The position numbers were made by a program, and so were the translations under genes. Below, piece by piece: positions 16,460 to 25,564 of a DNA stretch of 60,761 nt. Location: contig CANRFH010000004.1 in the NCBI GenBank assembly GCA_947629835.1, forward strand, positions 1-60,761, in the 5' to 3' direction. Position 1 is the stretch's first letter, and each line of letters starts with the position of its first letter. The DNA is from an uncultured Clostridia bacterium (GTDB lineage Bacteria > Bacillota > Clostridia > TANB77 > CAG-508). The notes under the pieces were generated by a model. It made no database searches. It had not been told where the DNA came from and was given only the letters and a program-made list of their open reading frames with translations.

Positions 16460-17390
16460 TCTCTTTCTCCTCTTTTTCATTAAATATATTTCTTATTATA
16501 TATAATGGTCGATTTTTACTTTGTACAAATATATTTCCTATATATATACCTACTATACCAACAGTAAATATTATTATCCCGCTCATCAGGCACATTGTTG
16601 CTATAATACTTGACCAACCTTCCGCTACTTTATGAATAAAATAGTTCACTACTATAACTAAAACTGCTATTAGAGAAATTAATGTTATCAAAAATCCCAT
16701 AAATACTATTGCTTTTAATACTTTATCACTCTGGGAAAATATAATATCCATTGCCATTTTAAATCGTTTTTTAAAGTTATATGATGATTTTCCTGCTTTT
16801 CTTTTATCATTTTCTACATCTATTGCTGTTTGTTTAAATCCTAACCATTGTATATAAATTACATATGCTCTATGCTCTTCTCTCATTTTGCAATAGCTAT
16901 CTACTACTTTTCTATTAATAATACTAAAGTTGCATAGTGTGGAATCATATTTTACATCTGTTGCAAATGAATATATTTTATAAAAAATCTTAGATATTAA
17001 TATTTTAAAGAAATTATCTTTTCTCTTTTTCTTTCTTGCAAAGACTACATCATAACCTTCCTTAGTTTTGTTATATAGATTTATAATTTCTTCTGGTCTA
17101 TCTTGTAAGTCACAATCCATTACAACTACCCAATCTCCTGTTGAATGTTCCAATCCTGCTAATATTGCTTTCATCTGTCCAAAATTTCTCGATAATTCTA
17201 TACCTATAACTCTTTTATCTTTATCACAAATTTTTTGGATAATTTCTATAGAATTTTGAGGACAGCAATCATTTACCAAAATAATCTCATAATCATTTGT
17301 TATTTCATTCAATGACTTAACTAATCTTTCATATAGTTCTTCTAATGCTTCTCTACATCCATATACTGGAATTACAACAGATAATTTCAT
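16425..17390 (-). CDS. family 2 glycosyltransferase, polyprenyl-phosphate sugar transferase type
   Basis: A 321-aa GT2 enzyme like GtrB/ArnC/DPM1. A cytosolic catalytic domain carries SVVIPVYGCREALEELYERL at the N-terminus, the metal-binding WVVVMDCDLQDRPE, and IIGIELSRNFGQ-type residues. Two transmembrane helices lie at about residues 230-255 and 265-290. Enzymes of this form transfer a nucleotide sugar to undecaprenyl phosphate on the inner leaflet. The next genes encode the likely flippase pair and transferase. Confidence 0.92.
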   Translation of the reverse strand: MKLSVVIPVYGCREALEELYERLVKSLNEITNDYEIILVNDCCPQNSIEIIQKICDKDKRVIGIELSRNFGQMKAILAGLEHSTGDWVVVMDCDLQDRPEEIINLYNKTKEGYDVVFARKKKRKDNFFKILISKIFYKIYSFATDVKYDSTLCNFSIINRKVVDSYCKMREEHRAYVIYIQWLGFKQTAIDVENDKRKAGKSSYNFKKRFKMAMDIIFSQSDKVLKAIVFMGFLITLISLIAVLVIVVNYFIHKVAEGWSSIIATMCLMSGIIIFTVGIVGIYIGNIFVQSKNRPLYIIRNIFNEKEEKENEQEEYNISNI

Positions 17391-17393
17391 TTT

Positions 17394-18542
17394 TTATTGT
17401 TCTCCTTTTAATTCTTCAATTTCTTTTATTTCTTTTAAATCTTTGCATTGTAATATATAATATCCATATCTCGATGAACTATCTACTATTTCATGATTTA
17501 AATCTGATATTTGGCTTATATAATAAATTGAATTAGGAAATTTTTCTTTGATTTTCTCTAATTTATCTATTTCCTCTTTATTAAAAATAAATTTAATCAT
17601 AGCAATATGTGGTTCATAAGATTTTTCTAATATTGGCTCTTTTCCTAATGATACATCTATTGTTAACTTTAAAAAATCATATCCTGTTGATATTTTTACT
17701 AAATCAGATCCTATACAATCTCCACCCATTCTTGCTCCAACTTCAATTATATTAACATTACCTTCATTATCAATTTTAAATTCAGAATGTGAAGGACCAT
17801 TTTCTATTTTTAATGCATCTAATGCTTTAAAAACTTCTCTTTTTACACATTCTTCTTGTTTTTTTGATAGTCCTGATGGTTGAATATGTCCAGTTTCTAT
17901 AAAATTCGGCAATCCAGTTGTAAACTTCTTTGTTGTAGTTAAAAATATATGTTTTCCCCTATATGAAATGCATTCACAGCTATACTCATCTCCACATATA
18001 AATTCTTCGACTATTGCCTTTTTTTCAAATGAGCTTTCAATTGCATAATTTATAGCGTCTTGTAAATCTTCTTTTTGTTTTACTAATGTAATTCCTCGAC
18101 TACCTGAACGGTCTGTTGGTTTTACAATTATAGGCATTTTAAATTCATCTATATTTACAATTTCGTCTGATTCAACTTTTATAAATTTTGGCACTATGAT
18201 ATTAGCTGTTTTAAAGGCTTTTCTCATTTCATATTTATTTGTACAAATTTTTGAATTTTCTGGTTTATTTGCTATTAAATTTAGTTTACTTGCTAAATAA
18301 TTAACTGTAGATACAGCTAAGTCAGATGCAATCGATACAATAGCTTTTGGTTTTATCTTCTTACATTGTTCTAAGATTTTTTCTTTTTCTACTATGCTTA
18401 TTGGATAAAAATAGTCTGCTGTTTTTTCTCCTATATCTCCTGATTTCCATGCAAATACATGTGTTTCATATCCCATTTCTTTAGCTTTTAAAATTATAGG
18501 ATTTTGAAAACTATTTGCACCTATTATTACTATTTTTTCCAT
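17394..18542 (-). CDS. ATP-grasp ligase
   Basis: An ATP-grasp domain protein of about 382 aa related to the carbamoyl-phosphate synthase/biotin carboxylase fold. N-terminal nucleotide-like segment VIIGANSFQNPI, ATP-binding IIVKPTDRSGSRGITLV, and metal and active-site residues in INIIEVGARMGGDCIGSDLV. I place the start at 18542 because AAGGAG sits inside the alternative first codons. It lies between an epimerase and a GT2 in the glycan operon. It could attach an amino acid or other acyl group to the amino sugar made by the aminotransferase; this substrate is an inference. Confidence 0.84.
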   Translation of the reverse strand: MEKIVIIGANSFQNPIILKAKEMGYETHVFAWKSGDIGEKTADYFYPISIVEKEKILEQCKKIKPKAIVSIASDLAVSTVNYLASKLNLIANKPENSKICTNKYEMRKAFKTANIIVPKFIKVESDEIVNIDEFKMPIIVKPTDRSGSRGITLVKQKEDLQDAINYAIESSFEKKAIVEEFICGDEYSCECISYRGKHIFLTTTKKFTTGLPNFIETGHIQPSGLSKKQEECVKREVFKALDALKIENGPSHSEFKIDNEGNVNIIEVGARMGGDCIGSDLVKISTGYDFLKLTIDVSLGKEPILEKSYEPHIAMIKFIFNKEEIDKLEKIKEKFPNSIYYISQISDLNHEIVDSSSRYGYYILQCKDLKEIKEIEELKGEQ

Positions 18543-18560
18543 TTGTTGCTCCTTTTTCAT

Positions 18561-19580
18561 TTAACTATTATCTTTTTTTCCAAATTCTACTAACTCTTTC
18601 CACTCACCATTCTCTAATTCTTTTTTGTAATCAAGCATGATGTCTAAATAATTTCTATATTCTGGCACAAATCCGAAATCTTCATTAGCTTTTGTCATAT
18701 CAAATAAGAATGATGGCGTATTATTAGATTTATCTGGTCTATATATGATTTTAGATTTTTTGTTTTTAGTGAATACCTCTATAATAATTTTTATTTGTTC
18801 CTCTAAATCTAATGGAACACCTGAGCTCATATTATATAAACCTTTTGCTTTATCAGATTTTAATACTAAATAAAATGCACGTGCTACATCTTTTACATAT
18901 ATAATATCTCTACTTAAATGTGGATCTCCCCATATTTCTATATCTTTACCTGCTTCAGCATTTTCTATAAATGTTTGTATTCCTGATTTATAATATTTTC
19001 CATTTACATATATTTCTGAGTGAGGGCCAACACCATATACTGGAGGTAGCCTAAATATTATCCCCTGTAATCCATGTTGTTGATTATAATATTCTATAAC
19101 ATCATTTGCTGCATTTTTTGACATTACATATACTGCATGATCTCCTGTAAACTTATAACCCCTTGGCTCTGTTTCTTTGATTGCATATCCCTTTTTCCAA
19201 GAATTAAACACATCTGCATAGGAAGACGTACAAATTACTTTTTTTACACTATTCTTTCTACAATATTCTAATATATTTATTACACCTATTGTATTTACCT
19301 TAAAATAATCTGCTGCATTTTCATCAACAGATATATCTGTTTTTGAATTTGCAGGCAATAATCCACCTAATATAATTACCCCTTCTACATTTTCAGTTGG
19401 TAATTTTTTTATATCTTCCTCATTTGTCATATCAAACTCTATAAAATTTGCGCCTATATTTCTTAAAATATTACTTTTAGCTCTTCTTCTTCCTGTTGCT
19501 AAAACTTCTATTCCTTGTTCAATGAAATATTTCGTTGTATAGTGTCCTATAAAGCCTGTTGCTCCTATTATAATAACCAT
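18561..19580 (-). CDS. NAD-dependent sugar epimerase/dehydratase
   Basis: An extended short-chain dehydrogenase of 339 aa acting on nucleotide sugars. NAD-binding GATGFIGHYTTKYF at the N-terminus, the catalytic Tyr-Lys pair in YVMSKNAANDVI, and sugar-binding loop RLPPVYGVGPHSE. It follows the aminotransferase by 14 bases and its stop is immediately next to the ATP-grasp gene. Probably makes or modifies the keto- or amino-sugar for this operon; the precise reaction cannot be told. Confidence 0.9.
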   Translation of the reverse strand: MVIIIGATGFIGHYTTKYFIEQGIEVLATGRRRAKSNILRNIGANFIEFDMTNEEDIKKLPTENVEGVIILGGLLPANSKTDISVDENAADYFKVNTIGVINILEYCRKNSVKKVICTSSYADVFNSWKKGYAIKETEPRGYKFTGDHAVYVMSKNAANDVIEYYNQQHGLQGIIFRLPPVYGVGPHSEIYVNGKYYKSGIQTFIENAEAGKDIEIWGDPHLSRDIIYVKDVARAFYLVLKSDKAKGLYNMSSGVPLDLEEQIKIIIEVFTKNKKSKIIYRPDKSNNTPSFLFDMTKANEDFGFVPEYRNYLDIMLDYKKELENGEWKELVEFGKKDNS

Positions 19581-19594
19581 ATTAATTCTTCCTT

Positions 19595-20722
19595 TTATTT
19601 TAAAATTTCAAATATTTTATCACATATATAATTAGATTCATCTATACTCATATCCGGAAATAGAGGTAATCTTAATAATCTATATGCATATTCTTCTGTT
19701 ACTGGCAGACTTCCTTTTTTACATCCTAGTTTTATTCCCATAGGTGATGTATGAAGTGGTATATAATGAAAAACTGCCTCTATTCCATTATTTTTTAAAT
19801 TTTGTAAAAGATAATCTCTTATTTTTTCTGTTGGCAATACAATATAATACATATGAGCATTATGTTTTGCATAATCTGGTATGTATGGTCTTATCAGTTT
19901 TCCTTCTTTTTCTAATTCTTCTAGTCTTTTATTATAATTATTCCATACCAACATTCTCTTTTGCAGTATTTCTTTTGATCTTGACAATTGTCCATAAAGG
20001 AGCGCTGCTAAAATATCAGATGGTAAATATGATGAACCTACTTCATACCAAGTATATTTATCAACTTGTCCTCTTATAAATTGCGATCTATTTGTTCCTT
20101 TTTCTCTTATTATTTCTGCTTCTTGAAATTTATCATTGTCTTTAACAACTATCGCTCCACCTTCACCCATAACAAAGTTTTTTGTTTCATGAAAGCTATA
20201 ACACCCATAATCTCCAAGTGTTCCTAATGGTTTATCTTTATAATATGCCAATACTCCATGTGCAGCATCTTCAACTACTATTAAATTATACTTTTTAGCT
20301 ATATTTAATATTTTATCCATATCACAGGCAATACCAGCATAATGAACAATAAATATAGCTTTTGTTTTCTTAGTTATCTTTTCTTCTAATAAATTTGCAT
20401 CTATATTAAAAGTCCTTTTGTCAATATCTACAAAAACTGGTTTTGCGCCTCTCAATAATATTGCATCTGCTGTGGACACAAAAGTATATGACGGTAATAA
20501 TACTTCATCACCTGCTTTTAATTCAGCAAGTAATGCTGCAAGTTCAAGTGAATGTGTCCCAGAAGTAGTTAATAAAAAATTGTCTATATTGCAATAATCT
20601 TTAAACCATTTATTACATTTTTTAGTAAAAATACCATCCCCACATATTCTATTATTAATAAATGATTCTTCTATATATTTTTTTTCTAACTCTGTTATAG
20701 ATATTTTAGAAAAAGGTATCAT
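19595..20722 (-). CDS. wecE: dTDP-4-amino-4,6-dideoxygalactose transaminase-like (WecE/RffA)
   Basis: A PLP sugar aminotransferase of the DegT/DnrJ family (about 375 aa). It converts a dTDP-4-keto-6-deoxy sugar to its 4-amino form. Features: LLTTSGTHSLELAALL, VVEDAAHGV, the PLP lysine in YSFHETKNFVMGEGG, and EIIREKGTNRSQFIRGQVD with YTWYEVGSSYLPSD, both close to WecE. I place the start at 20722 because GGAGG lies nine bases before it; the frame opens eight codons earlier inside the terminator. First structural gene of the glycan operon and directly behind the leader attenuator. No dTDP-glucose synthesis genes lie in the window. Confidence 0.93.
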   Translation of the reverse strand: MIPFSKISITELEKKYIEESFINNRICGDGIFTKKCNKWFKDYCNIDNFLLTTSGTHSLELAALLAELKAGDEVLLPSYTFVSTADAILLRGAKPVFVDIDKRTFNIDANLLEEKITKKTKAIFIVHYAGIACDMDKILNIAKKYNLIVVEDAAHGVLAYYKDKPLGTLGDYGCYSFHETKNFVMGEGGAIVVKDNDKFQEAEIIREKGTNRSQFIRGQVDKYTWYEVGSSYLPSDILAALLYGQLSRSKEILQKRMLVWNNYNKRLEELEKEGKLIRPYIPDYAKHNAHMYYIVLPTEKIRDYLLQNLKNNGIEAVFHYIPLHTSPMGIKLGCKKGSLPVTEEYAYRLLRLPLFPDMSIDESNYICDKIFEILK

Positions 20723-20734
20723 TTTATTTCCTCC

Positions 20735-20764
20735 AAAAAAAAACACACAAAACTTATACTAAAA

Positions 20765-20785
<21 letters not shown>
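20735..20785 (-). terminator. intrinsic terminator in the glycan-operon leader (attenuator)
   Basis: On the minus strand an 18-bp stem (arms 20768-20785 and 20743-20760, two G-T pairs), a 7-base loop TAGTTTT and then eight T bases. It ends directly at the GGAGG of the aminotransferase gene, so transcription must pass it to reach the operon. The leader ORF stop codon UAG lies in the loop, so a translating ribosome would cover the 5' arm. See the leader ORF and repeat entries. Confidence 0.88.
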
Positions 20786-20875
<90 letters not shown>

Positions 20876-20928
20876 TTTTGTTTCTCCCCATTTATTTCTT
20901 ACGTTTGTTCTAAAATTAATCTAAATTT

Positions 20929-20957
20929 ATTGTATATGTTTTTTTATAAATAGTCAA
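20929..20957 (-). promoter_or_regulatory. promoter of the glycan operon
   Basis: A -35 TTGACT (20952-20957) and a -10 TACAAT (20929-20934) with exactly 17 bases between, on the minus strand, about 55 bases before the leader ORF start. A good sigma-A type match. Confidence 0.75.
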
Positions 20958-20972
20958 TTCAGATTTTCATTT

Positions 20973-21518
20973 TTATAATATATCTTTTACATTTCTCATA
21001 AATATTACATTTTCAACAATGTCTATAACTGCATATACTACCATCATAATTCCAATTGTTGTAATAATTGTTCCTGAATTCATTATAACAAATAGTCCAC
21101 ATATAAGCATCACAATTGCTAAAATTAAACTATATATCCAAATCTTTGCCTTTAATGATCTTAATTCTAATGATAAATTCATTCTAATAAATGAGCTATA
21201 TATAATCCATATTCCTATAATGATTCTAAGTATAGAACTTATTGTGCTACTGTAAACTATAGTCACAATTCCTAATACACAAGTCATTAGCCCATATATT
21301 AAATCATAATTATAAAAATCATATTTTTCCTTTGTTAGAAAATAATTAATTATTTTTAAAACTCCAATAGTGATAAAAATTATACCTAAAACATAAGATA
21401 TTACCTTTATTGTTTCTTCTGGCTTCCATATTACTATTGCTCCAAGTATACCAAATACTAATGATTCTAGTATAGATATCCATCCTGTCTTTTTCAATAA
21501 TTGTTTAAGTCCTTCCAT
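20973..21518 (-). CDS. HdeD/DUF308-like membrane protein
   Basis: A 181-aa protein with six hydrophobic helices in three pairs, glycine-rich turns (ESLVFGILGAIVIW, GVLKIINYF), as in HdeD family proteins. The function in Bacillota is unknown. Strong ribosome site AGGAGGA. The glycan operon promoter lies just downstream, so it is not part of that operon. Confidence 0.82.
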   Translation of the reverse strand: MEGLKQLLKKTGWISILESLVFGILGAIVIWKPEETIKVISYVLGIIFITIGVLKIINYFLTKEKYDFYNYDLIYGLMTCVLGIVTIVYSSTISSILRIIIGIWIIYSSFIRMNLSLELRSLKAKIWIYSLILAIVMLICGLFVIMNSGTIITTIGIMMVVYAVIDIVENVIFMRNVKDIL

Positions 21519-21591
21519 TACTACATTTTCCTCCTATCTTTATTAATTTTTATATTATATATTATAAAAATAAGCTTATTATAAACAAATT

Positions 21592-22857
21592 CTATTTTTC
21601 TATATCTTCTTCTAACTCATCTTTTTTCTTTTCTTCACCAGTTGAAAAAGCTGATTGCATCATTCTATATTTTTCAATAACTATATCTTGCAACATAGAA
21701 TAATCATGTTCGTCATTTACCTTGTTAAATGCTCTTGCTGTTTGCTCATCATTTATCAAACTTACTGGTGGTGGAACAATGCCTTTTGATAATAGCATAC
21801 TATTAAATAGGCATATCCCTGTTCTTTTGTTTCCATCTTCGTATGGTTGTACATAGATAAAATCAGCACATAGTCTTGTAATTTCTCTAATATAATCTTC
21901 CTGACTTTGATTGGCGCTATATATTTTTTCATATTCTGTTTGCAATCTTTGTATAGTTTTTGGGACTTCCTCAGGATGAATAGTTTGTATTATAGGTCTT
22001 TTACTTATGTTAGATTTAGAACCAAGTGTTACTTGTTTTTTTCTAAATTCTATTCTAGTCCTTATAGTACCTATAGTACTTCTCATTTCTTCTCTAAGTC
22101 TTTTACTTTCTTTTTCAATATCTATAACTTGTCCTTTTTCACTTTCAAAAGATACTAATGTCATTCTTACAATGTCTTCTAAATCTTTTAAACTTTCATA
22201 CTCTACTACACCTTTTTCTATTGTGTTATGGCACTTACTTAATGTTGGAAAAATATCATCTGGATTTTGTTCTATCTTTTCTCTTATCATATCTCTTATC
22301 TTTTTTTCATATGCATCCTCTAAGAGATTTTGATTATTAATTTTTCTATATCTAAAAGATTGAATGAATTTTTTTATTGGATTTTTTTCTCTTTCATAGT
22401 TATGTTTAAATTCTTCCTCTATAAATATATCATCCATTCTAGATTGTTTTTCGCCATATATAAAATCTTTCCACTTCTCATACTCTTCATAGGACGAAAT
22501 ATCTAATGTGTTTCCAAATAGCTCTTCCATAGTTTCATCATCAAATTGTAAAACGCCTTCACTATTTACCTTATCAAATAATCTTTCTGATTCTTGTCTA
22601 AACTGTGGAATTGTTTCAAAACCTTTATTATAAAATCTATGAGTTAAAAGCATCCCATCCATATCTAGCTCTGCAATAATCATTCTTTTTAAATATTCTT
22701 CTGTGCTATCATATTTTAGTTCTTCTGATAAAGTCTTTCCCATAGAAAATAAAGATTTTATTGCACCTATTCCATCTTCATTGATTCTTTCATAAAGTTT
22801 ATGTGCAGTAGATTTTATAGTATCCACCTTATTTGTTTTTCCTTCATTTTGCTCCAT
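21592..22857 (-). CDS. Fic-domain protein with altered active-site motif
   Basis: A 421-aa protein with a helical N-terminal part and a C-terminal Fic domain (about residues 300-395). Fic AMPylases usually carry HPFxDGNGRxxR. Here the matching segment is VQPYEDGNKRTGICL: Gln replaces the catalytic His and the last Arg is also absent, while the GN and flanking EDG are kept. The fold is therefore probably conserved without ordinary AMP-transferase chemistry, or it uses a different reaction. No antitoxin-like small gene is adjacent. Acceptable ribosome site (AAGGTGAG). Confidence 0.85.
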   Translation of the reverse strand: MEQNEGKTNKVDTIKSTAHKLYERINEDGIGAIKSLFSMGKTLSEELKYDSTEEYLKRMIIAELDMDGMLLTHRFYNKGFETIPQFRQESERLFDKVNSEGVLQFDDETMEELFGNTLDISSYEEYEKWKDFIYGEKQSRMDDIFIEEEFKHNYEREKNPIKKFIQSFRYRKINNQNLLEDAYEKKIRDMIREKIEQNPDDIFPTLSKCHNTIEKGVVEYESLKDLEDIVRMTLVSFESEKGQVIDIEKESKRLREEMRSTIGTIRTRIEFRKKQVTLGSKSNISKRPIIQTIHPEEVPKTIQRLQTEYEKIYSANQSQEDYIREITRLCADFIYVQPYEDGNKRTGICLFNSMLLSKGIVPPPVSLINDEQTARAFNKVNDEHDYSMLQDIVIEKYRMMQSAFSTGEEKKKDELEEDIEK

Positions 22858-22907
22858 TTTAAATATCTCACCTTGTTCTTATGTATTTTAATATTTTCAT
22901 TAAATTT

Positions 22908-24419
22908 CTAATTATTTACACCGTGTGTAATCATAGGAGTACTTGAATTGATGCTACTGAATGTGTATCCATTCTTTAATCCATAATCTATTATATCACT
23001 AAGAGCATTTAATGTCTTCGTATTTCCACTAAAATCATGCATTAATACCATATTTGCTCTATTATGTTTTAACCCCTTAGTAACATTATTGTATACATCT
23101 TGTGATGTTTTTGCACCGCCAGCATCACCAGAAGAAACATTCCAGTCAAAATATTTGAATCCTCTTGCTACTACCTCTTTTGTAAGTACTGTCATAATTC
23201 CCTTGCAATATTTTCTGCTTACTGTATTAGAGCTTCCTCCTGGGAATCTAGTATATATACTAGTATATCCCGTAGTCTTTTTTATTTTTTCTTGAAGTTT
23301 TGTTATATTTTGCATATATGTATCTACTGATTGATATATTTCTTTATATTCATGTGAATAACCGTGTATTCCGATTGTATGTCCTTCATTAAATTCTCTC
23401 TTAACTAATTTTTCATTTGCTGAACTATAATTTAATATAAAGAATGTAGCTTTAACACCTTTTGCTTTTAAAATATCTAGAATCTTTGGTGTAATTGATG
23501 AAGATGGTCCGTCATCAAATGTTAAATATATAACTCCTGATTCACTACCTGCATTTGTATTTACATTAGGTTTACTTCCATCATAAACAACTACTGTTCT
23601 AGTTTTCTTTGCTTCATTTTCACTGTTATCCTTAACTGTATAAGTAATTGTATAGCTTCCTGATTTAGATGTATCAGCCTTTCCACTAGTTTGAATTTTA
23701 TCTGTTAAGTCTCCATCAATTTCGTCAGTTGCAGTTGCACCTTGTTCTGTATATTTTTCGTTTAATTGGATATAGACAGTAGACCCGCCTTTTAATTTTA
23801 TTGTAGGTGCTACTTTATCTATTAATTTAACTATTCTTTCTGCAGATCCAATATTATGAGAACTATCTTCTACTGTATAAATTAACTTATATTCTGTATT
23901 GCTAATTTCTTCTTTCGTAACTGTAACTGCTTCTTGTAAATCTTCGTTAGAATTGTCTGTAACTGTATATCCCTCTTCTTTATACTCTTTATTATATGAT
24001 ATTTCTTCTGTCTCATTTCCTGTAAGTGTAATGGTTGGTGCAGTAGTATCTACTATTTCAATTGTCTGCTCCTTAGTATAATTACCTAATATAGTTGGAA
24101 CTACATATTTTACTTTATAGCTTCCAACTTTATTAAAATTAACTTCTCCTTCTGTTTTCACTTTATCACTAATATCCATAAAATGATATTTAACAATAAC
24201 TTGATCTAGTTTTTCATTTACACCTACTTCATAGCTTATAGTATCTACTGTTTGAACAACAGGTTTTTCTACTACAAAAGTTGTACCTATTCCCAAAGCA
24301 AAAATAATGGTAGCTACTATAATAGAAATTTTTGCCCAATTCAATTTTTTAAGTCTATAAACTATGATTAAAGCAATCATAATTGATATATATATAATTG
24401 TCTCTACTAAATACAACAT
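22908..24419 (-). CDS. polysaccharide (peptidoglycan) deacetylase with Ig-like repeats
   Basis: A 503-aa surface enzyme. Two N-terminal transmembrane helices lie before residue 55. Three DUF5011-like bacterial Ig repeats follow to about residue 280 (each with the pattern APTI-LxG-x and YTVTD/YTVKDNS). The C-terminal NodB deacetylase domain starts at GVIYLTFDDGPSSS (catalytic Asp pair) and has metal histidines in HTIGIHGYSHEY. Likely N-deacetylates peptidoglycan or a surface polysaccharide outside the cell. The frame is intact. Confidence 0.92.
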   Translation of the reverse strand: MLYLVETIIYISIMIALIIVYRLKKLNWAKISIIVATIIFALGIGTTFVVEKPVVQTVDTISYEVGVNEKLDQVIVKYHFMDISDKVKTEGEVNFNKVGSYKVKYVVPTILGNYTKEQTIEIVDTTAPTITLTGNETEEISYNKEYKEEGYTVTDNSNEDLQEAVTVTKEEISNTEYKLIYTVEDSSHNIGSAERIVKLIDKVAPTIKLKGGSTVYIQLNEKYTEQGATATDEIDGDLTDKIQTSGKADTSKSGSYTITYTVKDNSENEAKKTRTVVVYDGSKPNVNTNAGSESGVIYLTFDDGPSSSITPKILDILKAKGVKATFFILNYSSANEKLVKREFNEGHTIGIHGYSHEYKEIYQSVDTYMQNITKLQEKIKKTTGYTSIYTRFPGGSSNTVSRKYCKGIMTVLTKEVVARGFKYFDWNVSSGDAGGAKTSQDVYNNVTKGLKHNRANMVLMHDFSGNTKTLNALSDIIDYGLKNGYTFSSINSSTPMITHGVNN

Positions 24420-24470
24420 TTCTTATTCCTTCTTTTATTAAATATCCTTTTTTAATTACTTAATATAAAA

Positions 24471-25521
24471 TTACATCTTCATAATTTCTTCTTTAAGTAC
24501 ACTAACTATTTTCTCTTGCTCTACTTTTCTAATAATCTGCCCTTTCTTAAATAAAAGTCCTTCTTTAATTCCTCCTGCAATTCCTATATCAGCATTTTTT
24601 GCTTCGCCTGGTCCATTTACTGCGCATCCCATTACTGCAACTGTAATATCTTTATCTATACCTTGCAAAAATTCTTCTACTTCCTTTGCAATAGGAATTA
24701 GATCAATTTGGGTTCTGCCACAAGTAGGACAAGATATCAATCTAGGCGATTTATTATATAAATTGCAATCTTTTAATATTTCTTTTGCAACTTTTATTTC
24801 TTCTACTGGATTGTCTGACAAAGATACTCTCATTGTATCTCCTATTCCTTGCCTTAGCAAAGTTCCAAGTCCTATACTTGATTTTATCGTTCCACTAAAT
24901 GCTGTTCCTGCCTCAGTAATTCCTAAATGCAAAGGATAATCAAATGCTTTACTTGCTTCTTCATATGCTTCTATACATAAGTCTAAATCTGATGCTTTCA
25001 GTGAAAGACATATATCATAAAAATTTAATTTTTCTAATATTTCTATATGTCTTCTTGCACTTTCGACCATTCCTTTTGCTGTTGGTTTGCCATCTACTAA
25101 TAAGTCTTTTTCAAGTGATCCACCATTTACACCTATTCTAATTGGTATCTTATGTATTTTGCAAGATTCTACAACCTTTTTTACTCGATCTTCGTCTCCG
25201 ATATTTCCTGGGTTTATACGTATTTTATCTACTCCACTTTCAATTGCTTCTAACGCTATTTTATAATCAAAATGTATATCTGCAACAATTGGGATATGTA
25301 TTCTTTTCTTTATTTCTTTTATTGCTTTTGCATCTTCTATATCTAGACAAGCAACTCTTACCATTTCACATCCTGCTTTTTCTAATTCTAGTATTTGACT
25401 TACTGTCGCTCCGCACGTCTTTTGTCTTTGTGTTTGTCATAGATTGTATAACTACTTTATTCTGCCCACCTATTTGCAAATCTTTTACCATTATTTTTCT
25501 AGTTTCAAATCTTTTACTCAT
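24471..25521 (-). CDS. ispG: 4-hydroxy-3-methylbut-2-en-1-yl diphosphate synthase IspG, one CGGA site
   Basis: The Fe-S enzyme of the MEP isoprenoid pathway (GcpE), usually essential where this pathway is the only one. Starting at the ATG at 25521 ([14 protein letters not shown]), the frame breaks at CGG-A (C at 25413). Skipping C joins 36 and 314 codons to a 349-aa protein of normal length, restoring [22 protein letters not shown]. The rest has [23 protein letters not shown] and the Fe-S ligands in [10 protein letters not shown] and [13 protein letters not shown]. Without the shift no IspG is made from this locus. Confidence 0.95.
25410..25413 (-). other. CGGA recoding site in ispG (after GTG)
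   Basis: GAC GTG CGG AGC GAC AGT becomes GAC GTG GGA GCG ACA GTA, D-V-G-A-T-V, as expected for the second conserved helix of IspG (TKTxDVxATVxQI). Confidence 0.93.
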
Positions 25522-25564
25522 ATAATAGATTTCTCCTTATTTTTCTTTTCTATAAATCTATTTT

